Assembly: GCF_018224885.1 (NCBI RefSeq)
Contig: NZ_JAGTXB010000001.1
Coordinates: forward strand, 806,001-870,000
DNA: 64,000 nucleotides
Source: Chitinophaga hostae
GTDB lineage: Bacteria > Bacteroidota > Bacteroidia > Chitinophagales > Chitinophagaceae
Direction: 5' to 3'
Below, one piece after another: positions 35,439 to 43,798 of the stretch; position 1 is the stretch's first letter, and every line of letters begins with the position of its first letter. The translations under genes were made by a program, and so were the position numbers. The notes beneath the pieces are model-generated. The model saw nothing but the letters and a program-made list of their open reading frames with translations. It had not been told where the DNA came from and did not search any database.

Positions 35439-35944
35439 GTATACTGTTAAGAAATATAATCCGCTTTGTGCTCCTGTTGCTGATACAGGTGTTTGTGCTC
35501 AATGAAATATTGCTGCATCAACTGGTGAGCCCCTACCTGTATATGCTTTTTATACTGGCGCTACCCTTTAATCTGCCTCGCCCGGCGCTGATGCTCATGG
35601 GCCTGCTGATGGGGTTGTCTCTGGATATGTTTATGAATACTCCCGGTATGCATGCTGCAGCCTGTGTGTTCATCGCCTATCTGCGCCCGTTTATTATCAA
35701 TATCCTATCGCCACAGGGAGGTTTTGAAACTACCCAGAAAACACCGTCCATGACCAGCATGGGTGTGTCGCAGTTTCTCATCTATGCTGCAATCCTGGTA
35801 CTGTTACATCATGCGGTGTTTTTTATGCTGGAAGTATTTGGCTCCGGCAATGTATTATACCTGCTCATGAAGATCGTCTTTTCAGCACTGGCCAGTCTTT
35901 TCCTGATTGTACTGTATGAACTGCTGTTCTTCTCGAAGAAATAG
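35435..35944 (+). CDS. mreD: MreD, rod-shape determining membrane protein
   Basis: A 169-residue inner-membrane protein with five to six hydrophobic helices. Sequence similarity in MreD is low, but the position after mreC, the 4-bp overlap and features such as LLMGLSLDMFMNTPGMHAAA are diagnostic. It completes the MreBCD complex. Confidence 0.9.
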   Translation: MSILLRNIIRFVLLLLIQVFVLNEILLHQLVSPYLYMLFILALPFNLPRPALMLMGLLMGLSLDMFMNTPGMHAAACVFIAYLRPFIINILSPQGGFETTQKTPSMTSMGVSQFLIYAAILVLLHHAVFFMLEVFGSGNVLYLLMKIVFSALASLFLIVLYELLFFSKK

Positions 35945-36064
35945 CAGAAAGCCGAAGGCAAAAAGCAAAAAGCTATTTGCCGCAGACATCAGCGCGAATG
36001 GAAAAGAAATAAACGATAACAACAAAATATGGGTGCTTTTGGCTTTTAGCTTTCAGCTTTCCGC
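35943..36064. repeat. Family-B hairpin repeat, copy 7
   Basis: Left GCAGAAAGCCGAAGGCAAAAAGCAAAAAGC pairs imperfectly with right GCTTTTGGCTTTTAGCTTTCAGCTTTCC; the loop is long. It overlaps the mreD stop codon, and its right arm ends exactly where the -7 box of mrdA begins. Confidence 0.65.
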
Positions 36065-36072
36065 TATTTTTG
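36065..36072 (+). promoter_or_regulatory. Candidate promoter of mrdA-rodA at the repeat edge
   Basis: TATTTTTG is an exact TAnnTTTG element 31 bp before the mrdA ATG. A TTTG lies 23 bp upstream (36038-36041), within the repeat's right arm. This would allow mrdA-rodA to be transcribed independently of mreBCD. Confidence 0.5.
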
Positions 36073-36102
36073 TAACCTAAAATATACCCGTCCTTTAATC
36101 GC

Positions 36103-38040
36103 ATGTCAGTATTCAATCAGCCCAGGAAGAGAGTAATACAGATGATTATACTGGGGATGGTAATTCTGATCATCACCAGGTTATTCTTTCTGCAGATCGT
36201 GGAAAAGAAATACGCCAAGCTGGCGGATGCCAACGCCGTGTTGCGTAAGGTGATATATCCCAGTCGTGGTATTATATACGACCGGCAGAACCGCAGTATC
36301 CTTGGTAATGATGTTTTGTATGACCTGGTAGTAACCCCTGCCAGTGTAAAGAATATTGATACCGCTTATCTCTGTAATATCCTGAAAATAGATACGGAAG
36401 AATTCAGAAAGCGTATTATCACCGCCATCGTAAAAAACGGGCGTGTGCGGCAATCCGTTTTTGCTCCCCTGCTGGCGCCGGAAGTATTTGGACAGCTACA
36501 GGAAAGCATGTACCTGTTTTCACCGGGCTTCGAACTGGTGCCCCGGCAGATCCGCTCCTACCCTTATGCGGCGGCAGCCAATATCCTGGGTTATATTGCG
36601 GAGATCTCCCCTGCCATGTTGAAAGACACGGCCAACTACAGCTCCTATAACTCCGGCGATTATCTCGGGTTTACCGGTCTGGAGAAAACATATGAGTCGG
36701 TGCTGATGGGCCAGAGAGGGATACAATACCTGATTAAGGATAACCTTAACCGGCCACAGGGATCATATGAAAACGGGGAATTTGACAGTGCGGCTATTGC
36801 CGGTAAAAATCTGCGGCTTTCACTGGACGTGGAATTACAGGTACTTGGCGAAAAATTAATGAAAGGCAAATCGGGCAGCATCGTGGCCATAGATCCGCAA
36901 ACCGGCGGTATCCTGGCAATGGTGAGCGGTCCCAGTTTTGATCCTAACCTGCTGACAGGTCCTTACCGCAGCGCCAACTTCAGCAAGCTTTATACAGATA
37001 CTACCAAGCCGCTCTTTAATCGGGCCATCCAGGCTACTTATCCCCCCGGTTCTACTTTTAAGCCGATGATTGCCCTGGTAGGACTGGATGAAGGAGTGAT
37101 TACGCCGAGCTTCGGATACCCCTGCGGCGGCGCCTACTATGGCTGTTCCCGTCCTATCAAGTGTGAACACCATGATGCCGGCCACGCTGCCAACCTGCGA
37201 CTGGCCTTATCGCATTCCTGTAACTCCTATTTCTCGCACGTATACCGCCTGAGCGTGGATGCGGGGAAATTTGGAGGCATCAAAGTAGGCGGTATGCAGA
37301 AATGGGCCGATTATATGAACAGCTTTGGGTTCGGACATAAGATCGGTATCGATATCCCCAGCGAAGGCCGGGGACTGGTGCCAGACAAAAAATACTACGA
37401 TGCCCGGTATAAAGGCAGCTGGAACTCCTGTACATCAGTGTTCCTGGGAATCGGACAGGGTGAGTTGCTGTTAACACCATTGCAGATGGCCAACGCCATG
37501 TGTATTGTTGCGAACCGCGGATCATTCTATATTCCTCACTTTGTAGCAAGCATCGACAATGATAATACCCACCTGTTAGACAAATACAAAGAAAAACACG
37601 ATGTGGCGCATATCTCTGATACGGCCTACAGCGCTGTAATTCATGGAATGACAGACGTGGTGGAAAGCGGTACCGGCCGTATAGCCCAGATCGAAGGAAT
37701 TACCATTGGTGGTAAAACCGGTACAGCGGAGAACTATGGTATTGTAAACGGCGTAAGAACCAAACTGAAAAACCACGCGGTGTTTGTGGCCTTTGCCCCG
37801 GCAGAAAAAGCCCGTATAGCCATTGCCGTTATCGTGGAAAACTCCGGCTTTGGTGCAAAGTATGCGGCGCCTATCGCCAGTTTGATGATGGAGAAGTACC
37901 TGAAGGACAGTATCTCCACCAAACGTCAGCCGCTGCTGAAAACAGTAATGGAAACAGTAACAATAGATGCCGCCATGCTGGCAAAATCGCACCTGGATTC
38001 ATTAAACAACAATGCAGTTATCAAGAAGAAAACGCCTTAA
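36103..38040 (+). CDS. mrdA: MrdA, penicillin-binding protein 2 (elongasome transpeptidase)
   Basis: A 645-residue class B PBP. One N-terminal membrane helix (about 11-31), the dimerisation/pedestal domain with YPSRGIIYDRQNRSILGNDV, then the transpeptidase with SxxK serine in PPGSTFKPM (about 316), SxN in SHSCNSYFS (about 371) and KTG in GGKTGTAENYG (about 537). With RodA it builds cylindrical peptidoglycan. Its size and DRQNR segment separate it from the division enzyme FtsI. Confidence 0.95.
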   Translation: MSVFNQPRKRVIQMIILGMVILIITRLFFLQIVEKKYAKLADANAVLRKVIYPSRGIIYDRQNRSILGNDVLYDLVVTPASVKNIDTAYLCNILKIDTEEFRKRIITAIVKNGRVRQSVFAPLLAPEVFGQLQESMYLFSPGFELVPRQIRSYPYAAAANILGYIAEISPAMLKDTANYSSYNSGDYLGFTGLEKTYESVLMGQRGIQYLIKDNLNRPQGSYENGEFDSAAIAGKNLRLSLDVELQVLGEKLMKGKSGSIVAIDPQTGGILAMVSGPSFDPNLLTGPYRSANFSKLYTDTTKPLFNRAIQATYPPGSTFKPMIALVGLDEGVITPSFGYPCGGAYYGCSRPIKCEHHDAGHAANLRLALSHSCNSYFSHVYRLSVDAGKFGGIKVGGMQKWADYMNSFGFGHKIGIDIPSEGRGLVPDKKYYDARYKGSWNSCTSVFLGIGQGELLLTPLQMANAMCIVANRGSFYIPHFVASIDNDNTHLLDKYKEKHDVAHISDTAYSAVIHGMTDVVESGTGRIAQIEGITIGGKTGTAENYGIVNGVRTKLKNHAVFVAFAPAEKARIAIAVIVENSGFGAKYAAPIASLMMEKYLKDSISTKRQPLLKTVMETVTIDAAMLAKSHLDSLNNNAVIKKKTP

Positions 38041-38070
38041 CCGATCATCGAATAAACCGATTAATTAATA

Positions 38071-39357
38071 ATGAACCGCTCGCAAGCCAAACTGACACAA
38101 GGGATAGACTGGCCAATAGTTGGCCTGTACCTCGCATTGGTGATCATCGGCATCATGTCCATTTTTGCTGCGGAATACCGGGGTGACGACAATGTATGGC
38201 AGGATATTATCCATCCTGGCAAGAACTACTCCCGCCAGCTGATCTGGTTGGGGATATCATTGGTGCTGGCTGCTGTGATCTGGCTTACGGACAGTAAGTT
38301 TTTTACAGCCACGGCCAACCTCATGTATGCCGGGGGGCTGTTGCTATTGTTATTGGTATTGGGTATCGGTAAGGATGTAAAAGGGTCGCACTCGTGGCTG
38401 GTGATCGGTGGATTCCAGTTTCAGCCGGCGGAGCTGACCAAACTATGTACCAACCTGGCTTTGGCCAAATATCTTTCATCGCAGGAAACAGATTTTACAA
38501 AACTACGGTCCCGGTTAATAGCAGCAGCGTTGGCCCTGATCCCGGCCGGTATCATCATTTTACAGGATGAAACGGGACTGGCCCTGGTATATTTTTCCTT
38601 CTTCCTGGTAATGTTCCGTGAAGGATTACCCGGCGTGTTACTGGTGATTGCGTTTTCAGGTATCGTATTGGTATTATCAGCCCTGTTGGTAGACCGAACG
38701 GTGCTCTTTATCATATTTACGGTCATCACCGCGCTGGTCATCTATTTCAGCCGGCGTGAAATAAAGCGAAAGCGATCGAGGCTTGCATTAATATTGGGTG
38801 TATACGCCTTCTGCGGCCTGTTTGTGATGTTTATTGTACCCTTTGTATTTACCAAAGTGCTCAAGGATTACCAGGTGCGTCGTATTGAAGTAATGCTGGG
38901 TAAGGAAAATGATCCGAAAGCTACTTACAATACCCGGCAAAGTATGATTGCCATTGGCTCCGGTGGCTTCTGGGGTAAGGGTTATCTGAAAGGCACCCAA
39001 ACCCGTTACGATTTTGTACCTGAACAGAGTACCGACTTCATTTTTTGTACCATAGGAGAAGATTTTGGCTTCTTCGGGAGCGTTATTTTCCTCGCTATTT
39101 TTGTGGCCCTGCTTTTCCGGATCATATTTGTAGCCGAACGACAGCGATCGACCTTTACGCGAGTCTATGCTTATGGAGTAGCCAGTATTATCTTTTTCCA
39201 CCTGGCCATCAATATTGCGATGACGATCGGTTTGGCCCCGGTAATCGGGATCCCGCTGCCATTAGTGAGTTATGGGGGATCATCCCTGATGACATTCACC
39301 ATGCTGATCTTTATCCTGCTTCGTTTGGATGCCGACCGGCAGATGGTTTTAAGATAG
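38071..39357 (+). CDS. rodA: RodA, SEDS peptidoglycan glycosyltransferase
   Basis: A 428-residue polytopic membrane protein with about ten helices. SEDS features: GGFQFQPAELTKL, the KGYLKGTQTRYDFVPEQSTDF segment and the catalytic-loop EDFGF, and GIPLPLVSYGGSS near the C-terminus. It polymerises glycan strands together with PBP2 encoded just upstream. The final codon and stop lie inside the perfect family-B repeat that follows. Confidence 0.96.
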   Translation: MNRSQAKLTQGIDWPIVGLYLALVIIGIMSIFAAEYRGDDNVWQDIIHPGKNYSRQLIWLGISLVLAAVIWLTDSKFFTATANLMYAGGLLLLLLVLGIGKDVKGSHSWLVIGGFQFQPAELTKLCTNLALAKYLSSQETDFTKLRSRLIAAALALIPAGIIILQDETGLALVYFSFFLVMFREGLPGVLLVIAFSGIVLVLSALLVDRTVLFIIFTVITALVIYFSRREIKRKRSRLALILGVYAFCGLFVMFIVPFVFTKVLKDYQVRRIEVMLGKENDPKATYNTRQSMIAIGSGGFWGKGYLKGTQTRYDFVPEQSTDFIFCTIGEDFGFFGSVIFLAIFVALLFRIIFVAERQRSTFTRVYAYGVASIIFFHLAINIAMTIGLAPVIGIPLPLVSYGGSSLMTFTMLIFILLRLDADRQMVLR

Positions 39358-39472
39358 CTAAAAGCTGAAGGCATAAAGCAAAAAGCTATTGTAGCGAATA
39401 ATATAAGCGATTATTACTTATGTCATTCGCTACAATAGCTTTTTGCTTTATGCCTTCAGCTTTTAGCTATCT
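39352..39472. repeat. Family-B hairpin repeat, copy 8 (48-bp perfect inverted repeat)
   Basis: Left arm 39352-39399 and right arm 39425-39472 are perfect complements over 48 bp with a 25-bp loop. The left arm contains the last codon and stop of rodA (AGATAG). The right arm runs into the -7 box of the following gene. Confidence 0.93.
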
Positions 39473-39475
39473 TTG
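39468..39475 (+). promoter_or_regulatory. Candidate promoter of the MBL hydrolase gene at the repeat edge
   Basis: TATCTTTG (39468-39475) matches TAnnTTTG, with TTTG 22 bp upstream (39442-39445) inside the same repeat arm. The ATG at 39480 is so close that the transcript may be leaderless or nearly so. Confidence 0.5.
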
Positions 39476-39479
39476 CAGG

Positions 39480-40229
39480 ATGTCACGTATCATTCCATTA
39501 TCAGAAGGGTCATTTACCGTAGACGGGACCAAGAAATTCCTTCCTTTTAACCCGGGAACAGACCATATGCAGGATCGTCCGCATGGGTCATTGCTGGTAG
39601 AAATACAGCCTTTCCTGTTGATTACAGACCGGGATTATATTTTATTTGATACAGGCCTGGGTTTCCGCAATCCGGATGGCGTATTGCAGATCCATCAGCA
39701 TCTGATCGATCATGGCGTCAATCCAATGGAGATCACGAAGGTGCTGATGAGTCATTTGCATAAAGATCATTCCGGCGGTGTATCATCCGCTGATCCTATC
39801 ACAGGTGAACGCACGCTTACTTTTCCCGGTGCTACCTATTATGTGAATAATGAGGAGATGGTGTACGCCCTGGAGCACTCCGGTAAGTCGTACCTGGCCG
39901 AGGATATTGTTTTGTTGCAGCAACGCGATAATGTGGTGTTTACTACCGGCAACGGTACTATCGACGACTATATTCATTATGAGGTAACAGGCGGTCATTG
40001 TCCTTATCACCAGGTATTTTTGGTAGATGACGGAGACGACAAAGTATTTTTTGGAGGAGATGTGGCGCCGCAGATCTCGCAGATGAGAAGTCGCTTCGCC
40101 GCCAAGTATGACTATGATGGCAAGCGCAGCATGGAGTTAAGGCAGGAGTTCCTGGAACGTGGCAAGCAGGAAGGCTGGACTTTCCTCTTCTATCATGATA
40201 CGAAGGAACCATTTTATAAATTTGTTTAG
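39480..40229 (+). CDS. MBL-fold metallo-hydrolase
   Basis: Starting at the ATG at 39480 (an upstream ATG lies in the repeat) gives 249 residues, MSRIIPLSEGSFTVDG. The metal-binding motif is MSHLHKDHSGG (HxHxDH), with further His in TGGHCPYHQ and an Asp in GGDVAPQ. The fold includes glyoxalase II, lactonase and quorum-quenching enzymes; the substrate is not clear from the sequence. An AraC regulator follows after a family-B repeat. Confidence 0.87.
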   Translation: MSRIIPLSEGSFTVDGTKKFLPFNPGTDHMQDRPHGSLLVEIQPFLLITDRDYILFDTGLGFRNPDGVLQIHQHLIDHGVNPMEITKVLMSHLHKDHSGGVSSADPITGERTLTFPGATYYVNNEEMVYALEHSGKSYLAEDIVLLQQRDNVVFTTGNGTIDDYIHYEVTGGHCPYHQVFLVDDGDDKVFFGGDVAPQISQMRSRFAAKYDYDGKRSMELRQEFLERGKQEGWTFLFYHDTKEPFYKFV

Positions 40230-40294
40230 TTGTTGGCAGTTAGTTTTTAATCTGTAACAGGTGCTAACAGCTAATAGCTAAGCACTAAAAGCTG
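40228..40294. repeat. Family-B repeat, copy 9 (short, degenerate)
   Basis: TAGTTGTTGGCAGTTAGTTTTTA at left and GCTAACAGCTAATAGCTAAGCACTAAAAGC at right share the 7-bp units of the family and pair weakly. It overlaps the MBL stop and ends just before the AraC gene. Confidence 0.5.
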
Positions 40295-40299
40295 TATCA

Positions 40300-41157
40300 T
40301 TGTATTCCTTGTTTGATGAACTGACCCTTCGCGGGCAGCATAAAGTTAAAACATGGCAGCAGCAGGGACAGAGCTGGGCATCGTATAGTCTTTACCGTGA
40401 CCGGGTGTCGCATGAGTTATACATACCGCATACGGTATTAAACCTCGTGGTACAGGGCGAAAAAAGAATGTACGATGGCAGGCGGGTGCATCATCTGCGT
40501 GCCGGTGATGCATTGCTGATACCGGCGGGTACATTGCTTTGTTCTGAAATATTACGGCCTCAGCAGCAGTACAGCAGCATTAACCTGGTGATACCTGATC
40601 AGCTGATACAGGTGGAGCTGAAAGGCAAAGAAAAGAGGCATACTTCCTGCACAAAAGCGTTGACTACCCTGCCGCCAAATGCGCAATGGCGGCATTTTAC
40701 GCAATCACTGCTGGATCATTTTGCAAGAGATTGGGAGTCGCCTAACTATTATGATATTCTTTCCCACACACTGCATCTGATCAATAAGGAGGAGCCCATC
40801 AGCGCAATGCTGGCCAGGGCAGTGAAATACCCGTTACCGGAAGTGATGGAAAAGCTGCGTACAGATTTACCGGAGGTGCGGTTGCTGGCGGAAATGGCAG
40901 CCATGGGGCACATGAGTACCGCTACGCTGAAACGGCGTTTTCGAGAAGTATATCATTGCAGCCCGATGGTGTGGATCATGGAAAAACGGTTGCAGATGGC
41001 GGGATTCCTGCTGCGAACCACCAGTCGGCCTATTGCCGAAATAGCCTACAGTACCGGATTTGAGGATATCACCCATTTTTACCGGCAGTTCCGGCGTTGT
41101 TTTCAGCTGACGCCATTGCAATGGAGAAATATGGAAAGTGATCTTTTCAGCAAATAG
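40300..41157 (+). CDS. AraC family transcriptional regulator
   Basis: A 285-residue protein with an N-terminal cupin-type sensing domain (about 25-100; DRVSHELYIPHTVLNLVVQG and HHLRAGDALLIPAGT) and a C-terminal double helix-turn-helix (about 185-280; MSTATLKRRFREVYHCSPM and ITHFYRQFRRCFQLTP). The start is TTG at 40300 or 40309; no ATG fits. The ligand is unknown. It may regulate the MBL hydrolase upstream or the NTF2-like gene downstream. Confidence 0.85.
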   Translation: MYSLFDELTLRGQHKVKTWQQQGQSWASYSLYRDRVSHELYIPHTVLNLVVQGEKRMYDGRRVHHLRAGDALLIPAGTLLCSEILRPQQQYSSINLVIPDQLIQVELKGKEKRHTSCTKALTTLPPNAQWRHFTQSLLDHFARDWESPNYYDILSHTLHLINKEEPISAMLARAVKYPLPEVMEKLRTDLPEVRLLAEMAAMGHMSTATLKRRFREVYHCSPMVWIMEKRLQMAGFLLRTTSRPIAEIAYSTGFEDITHFYRQFRRCFQLTPLQWRNMESDLFSK

Positions 41158-41199
41158 ACCTGTTCCCCAAATTGCTATTTTGTTATCAAAAAGAGAGCT

Positions 41200-41547
41200 A
41201 TGGAAAATCTGACCAACTTTGGTGAAGCGTGGGTACGGGCCTGGAACTCGCACAACCTGGAAGAAATCCTGTCGCATTATGATGAAGACATTTTATTCTT
41301 TTCGCCCATTATCAAAAAGATCAATAATGATCCTGCGGGCTGTTTACGGGGAAAGGAAAATTTGCGGGCATATTTCAGCAAGGCCTTGGTAGCCTATCCC
41401 GATTTACATTTTGAATTGTATCATATCCTGGAGGGTGTAAATTCGGTGGTACTGTACTATAAGAGCGTAAAAGATATGCTTAGTGCGGAGTTAATGGTGC
41501 TGAACGAAAAGGGGCTGATTGCAGAAGTCAGGGCACATTATAAGTAG
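41200..41547 (+). CDS. NTF2-like / SnoaL-like protein
   Basis: A 115-residue cone-shaped alpha+beta protein: FGEAWVRAWNSHNLEEILSH, DILFFSPII and GKENLRAYFSKALVAYPDLHF are typical of the polyketide cyclase/SnoaL-like group of the NTF2 superfamily. Such proteins are small enzymes or ligand binders of varied function. It follows the AraC gene by 42 bp and could be co-transcribed. A perfect terminator follows. Confidence 0.82.
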   Translation: MENLTNFGEAWVRAWNSHNLEEILSHYDEDILFFSPIIKKINNDPAGCLRGKENLRAYFSKALVAYPDLHFELYHILEGVNSVVLYYKSVKDMLSAELMVLNEKGLIAEVRAHYK

Positions 41548-41552
41548 GAATG

Positions 41553-41612
41553 ACGAATGACGGATTTACAGGAAATGGTTCGCTACTATCTGCCTGTAAA
41601 TCCGTCATTCGT
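41553..41612. terminator. Bidirectional terminator, 20-bp perfect stem
   Basis: ACGAATGACGGATTTACAGG (41553-41572) is exactly complementary to 41593-41612. It lies between convergent genes, so it could end both. Confidence 0.7.
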
Positions 41613-41634
41613 AATTTGAAATTCTTAATGCTAT

Positions 41635-42129
41635 TTATGGTCTTCTCCTGAGGCCTCCACCCTGTCCCATCCTGTTCATTCGCTGGGAGTTCAGGTGATT
41701 GATCATGATGTTACGGAATTCTCTTTCGCTTTTGAAAACCATACCTGCCTTTCTACCGGGTAATACGCGCTGGAACTCTGTACTGTAGCGGGACCGGATA
41801 TCCAGTAGCCTTTTTTCATATTTCAATTCCTTATCCATGTTTTTGCGGGCGGCATCGTCGGCATTATCGGTGGATAATCTTTCCAGTTCTCTTTTCTGAC
41901 GGCGTTCTGCGATCAGCTGTTCTACTTCGCTGGTATAGTTATTATACACAGGGAGGAACTTTTGTGCCTCTTCTGTGGTGAGATCAAGCTTTTTGGTCAG
42001 GTATTGAATCTGGATGGCTTTTATTTTTTCGGCGGGGTCATCAGATGGAGGTTGCTGTGCGCTGCTTACACCGGAGGTGGAGAGTAGCACAAACATTGCG
42101 ATCCATATAAAGCTAAAACGTTTCATCAT
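41635..42129 (-). CDS. Exported Spy/CpxP-like protein of the ECF sigma unit
   Basis: A 164-residue protein with a signal peptide (ending about residue 24, GVSSAQQ) and a helical charged body (YLTKKLDLTTEEAQKFLPVY, EQLIAERRQKRELERL). The 'LTTEEAQKFLPVYNNY' pattern resembles LTxxQ-motif helices of the CpxP/Spy group found behind ECF sigma factors in Bacteroidota. Its start codon overlaps the stop of the gene before it (TAATG), so it belongs to that message. It could sense envelope stress or protect envelope proteins; this is inference. Confidence 0.7.
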   Translation of the reverse strand: MMKRFSFIWIAMFVLLSTSGVSSAQQPPSDDPAEKIKAIQIQYLTKKLDLTTEEAQKFLPVYNNYTSEVEQLIAERRQKRELERLSTDNADDAARKNMDKELKYEKRLLDIRSRYSTEFQRVLPGRKAGMVFKSEREFRNIMINHLNSQRMNRMGQGGGLRRRP

Positions 42130-42851
42130 TATTTCTTATCGGGTAACGCTTCCTTAGAGAAATCAGTCTGTTGCAGGTATTTTTCGATGGCATCCAACGG
42201 CACTGCTTCTTTGAGCTGGTTCTGCACCGGCGTGGTTTCCACAGCAGAGGATGCAAAAATAGCATCATTATCAAAAGGATCCGTGTGGGTTTGAAGGTAT
42301 TCAACGATATCCTGGTCGTTAAGGTCTTCCAGTTGTTTTTCTATGATTGTTTTGTTATGGTTGTTACTATTGGTGATGAACAGCACGGCATTGCTGCCGA
42401 TGAAGGCAGTGAGACAGGCGGCAACTGTCCATTTCAGCCAGGTACTTACCTTGTTCCGGTGTACCACCTTTAGTGGTGGCGCGGGGAGCAGGTGATTTAC
42501 CTGCAGGGATTCGAAATAGCCGTCTGGAACCGTTAACGTGGCTTGTTTGGGTATAGCAGCCAGGAAAGGGGAAATAGACGCCAGTTCTGTTTGTACAGGG
42601 TTGATATCTTCCGTTTTGATCCGCTGCAGGATGGTTTGGGGCAGCGTGTCAAAATAGCCGGCAGGGACGTCGAAATTTTGCTGAACAGCAGGGGTGCCGG
42701 AGCGGAGTTTATCCAACTGAATCTGCAGCAGGATGGCGGCCGGCAGTTGCTCAAAGTAGCCTGCCGGCACCGTAAAGGGTGCTTCGGCCGGCCAGTTGAT
42801 GCCTGGCGCTATCTGCATTAATTCTTCCGCTATGGTGGTCTGCTTGTTCAT
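42129..42851 (-). CDS. Putative anti-sigma-like membrane protein with repeated VPxGYF motifs
   Basis: A 240-residue protein with one transmembrane helix (about 140-160, TVAACLTAFIGSNAVLF). The cytoplasmic N-terminal part contains three copies of a motif: FTVPAGYFEQLPAAIL, FDVPAGYFDTLPQTIL and LTVPDGYFESL. Its position directly after an ECF sigma gene and before an exported helical protein, plus the single helix, suggests an anti-sigma factor, although it lacks the usual zinc-binding HxxxCxxC. The function is inferred from context. Confidence 0.68.
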   Translation of the reverse strand: MNKQTTIAEELMQIAPGINWPAEAPFTVPAGYFEQLPAAILLQIQLDKLRSGTPAVQQNFDVPAGYFDTLPQTILQRIKTEDINPVQTELASISPFLAAIPKQATLTVPDGYFESLQVNHLLPAPPLKVVHRNKVSTWLKWTVAACLTAFIGSNAVLFITNSNNHNKTIIEKQLEDLNDQDIVEYLQTHTDPFDNDAIFASSAVETTPVQNQLKEAVPLDAIEKYLQQTDFSKEALPDKK

Positions 42852-42952
42852 AACTACTGTTTTTTAGACAGCAAAGGGATTTAATAGTTTAATGCGATTT
42901 TAATCTTTTGCTAAATTTCTTTAAAAATTAGTTAAAATAGATATTTGTAAAA

Positions 42953-43513
42953 TTATATGTCGGTGCCCTTTCGGATGTATTCTTCTATTTTTTTGACTGC
43001 ATGATGGTAAGAGGCTTTTAGTGCGCCTTCTGAGGTTTCGAGCACCTTGCTCATTTCTTCGTAAGGCATTTCATCATAATACCGCAGGTTAAAAACGATT
43101 CTTTGTTTATCGGGTAAACTGAGGATGGCTCTTTGCAGTTTCCATTCCAGTTTATTCGGATCAAACTGAGGGTCTGCCCTGAGTTTATTGCTTAAACCGG
43201 TTTCCACTTCCGACAGGGAAACGGATGTTTTGCGTTTCTGCTGTTCGAGGAAAGTCAGGCTTTCGTTGGTGGCTATTTTGTACAGCCACGTATACAATTG
43301 TGCGTCTTCCCGGAAATTTTCCAGGTTTTTCCACACTTTTATGAATACGTTTTGCAATACATCGTTGGCATCATCATGATCCATTACCATCCTGCGAATG
43401 TGCCAGTAAAGCCTTTCCTGGTACTTCTGGATGATCAGGGTAAACCCTTTCTCCTTTGTATCAGGAATGCGGTATAATGCCAGTAATGTTTTATCGTCCT
43501 GTGAAACGGCCAT
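42953..43513 (-). CDS. RNA polymerase ECF sigma factor
   Basis: A 186-residue sigma-70 family protein with only regions 2 and 4. Region 2 is at about 40-100 (DDANDVLQNVFIKVWKNL, YTWLYKIATNE) and region 4 at about 130-180 (SLPDKQRIVFNLRYYDEMPYEEMSKVL). It directs transcription of a regulon probably including the two genes after it (101 bp gap). The family is known to respond to envelope signals through a partner anti-sigma protein. Confidence 0.92.
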   Translation of the reverse strand: MAVSQDDKTLLALYRIPDTKEKGFTLIIQKYQERLYWHIRRMVMDHDDANDVLQNVFIKVWKNLENFREDAQLYTWLYKIATNESLTFLEQQKRKTSVSLSEVETGLSNKLRADPQFDPNKLEWKLQRAILSLPDKQRIVFNLRYYDEMPYEEMSKVLETSEGALKASYHHAVKKIEEYIRKGTDI

Positions 43514-43600
43514 AGGTTAAATGGTTCTTGACAGGTTTTAGTTAGATGAATATAAATAAAAACCCACTCATGAGACGATTAGTTTCCGGGAAAGTTTAAC

Positions 43601-43797
43601 GCGGATGTTGTCTTATCCAGGATTAGCCTGATTATTGGGATTATTTTGATTTTTACTTTTCTGATTTGGGGAGATAAAAAAAAATTAGCGAGGATGTTGG
43701 CGTTATTCGCTTCCATCTTCGCTAATCTCCTAAATTAAAAATATATCATCAGGCTAATCGTTAAAATCAGATTAATCCTGGGTGAGATAAAAATCGC
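43601..43797. repeat. Family-A long hairpin, copy 3 (diverged)
   Basis: Left end GCGGATGTTGTCTTATCCAG and right end CTGGGTGAGATAAAAATCGC pair with several mismatches; an inner pair AAATTAGCGAGGATG / CATCTTCGCTAATCT is also present. It is a decayed version of the copies at 16.8, 26.9 and 61.2 kb. It fills the gap between the sigma factor gene and the transketolase gene, 2 bp before the latter's stop. Confidence 0.8.
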
Positions 43798-43798
43798 T

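Noticed and set aside
39420..39479. Longer N-terminus for the MBL hydrolase (20 extra residues)
   Set aside because: It is encoded by the right arm of the perfect inverted repeat; the promoter -7 box also falls in this stretch.
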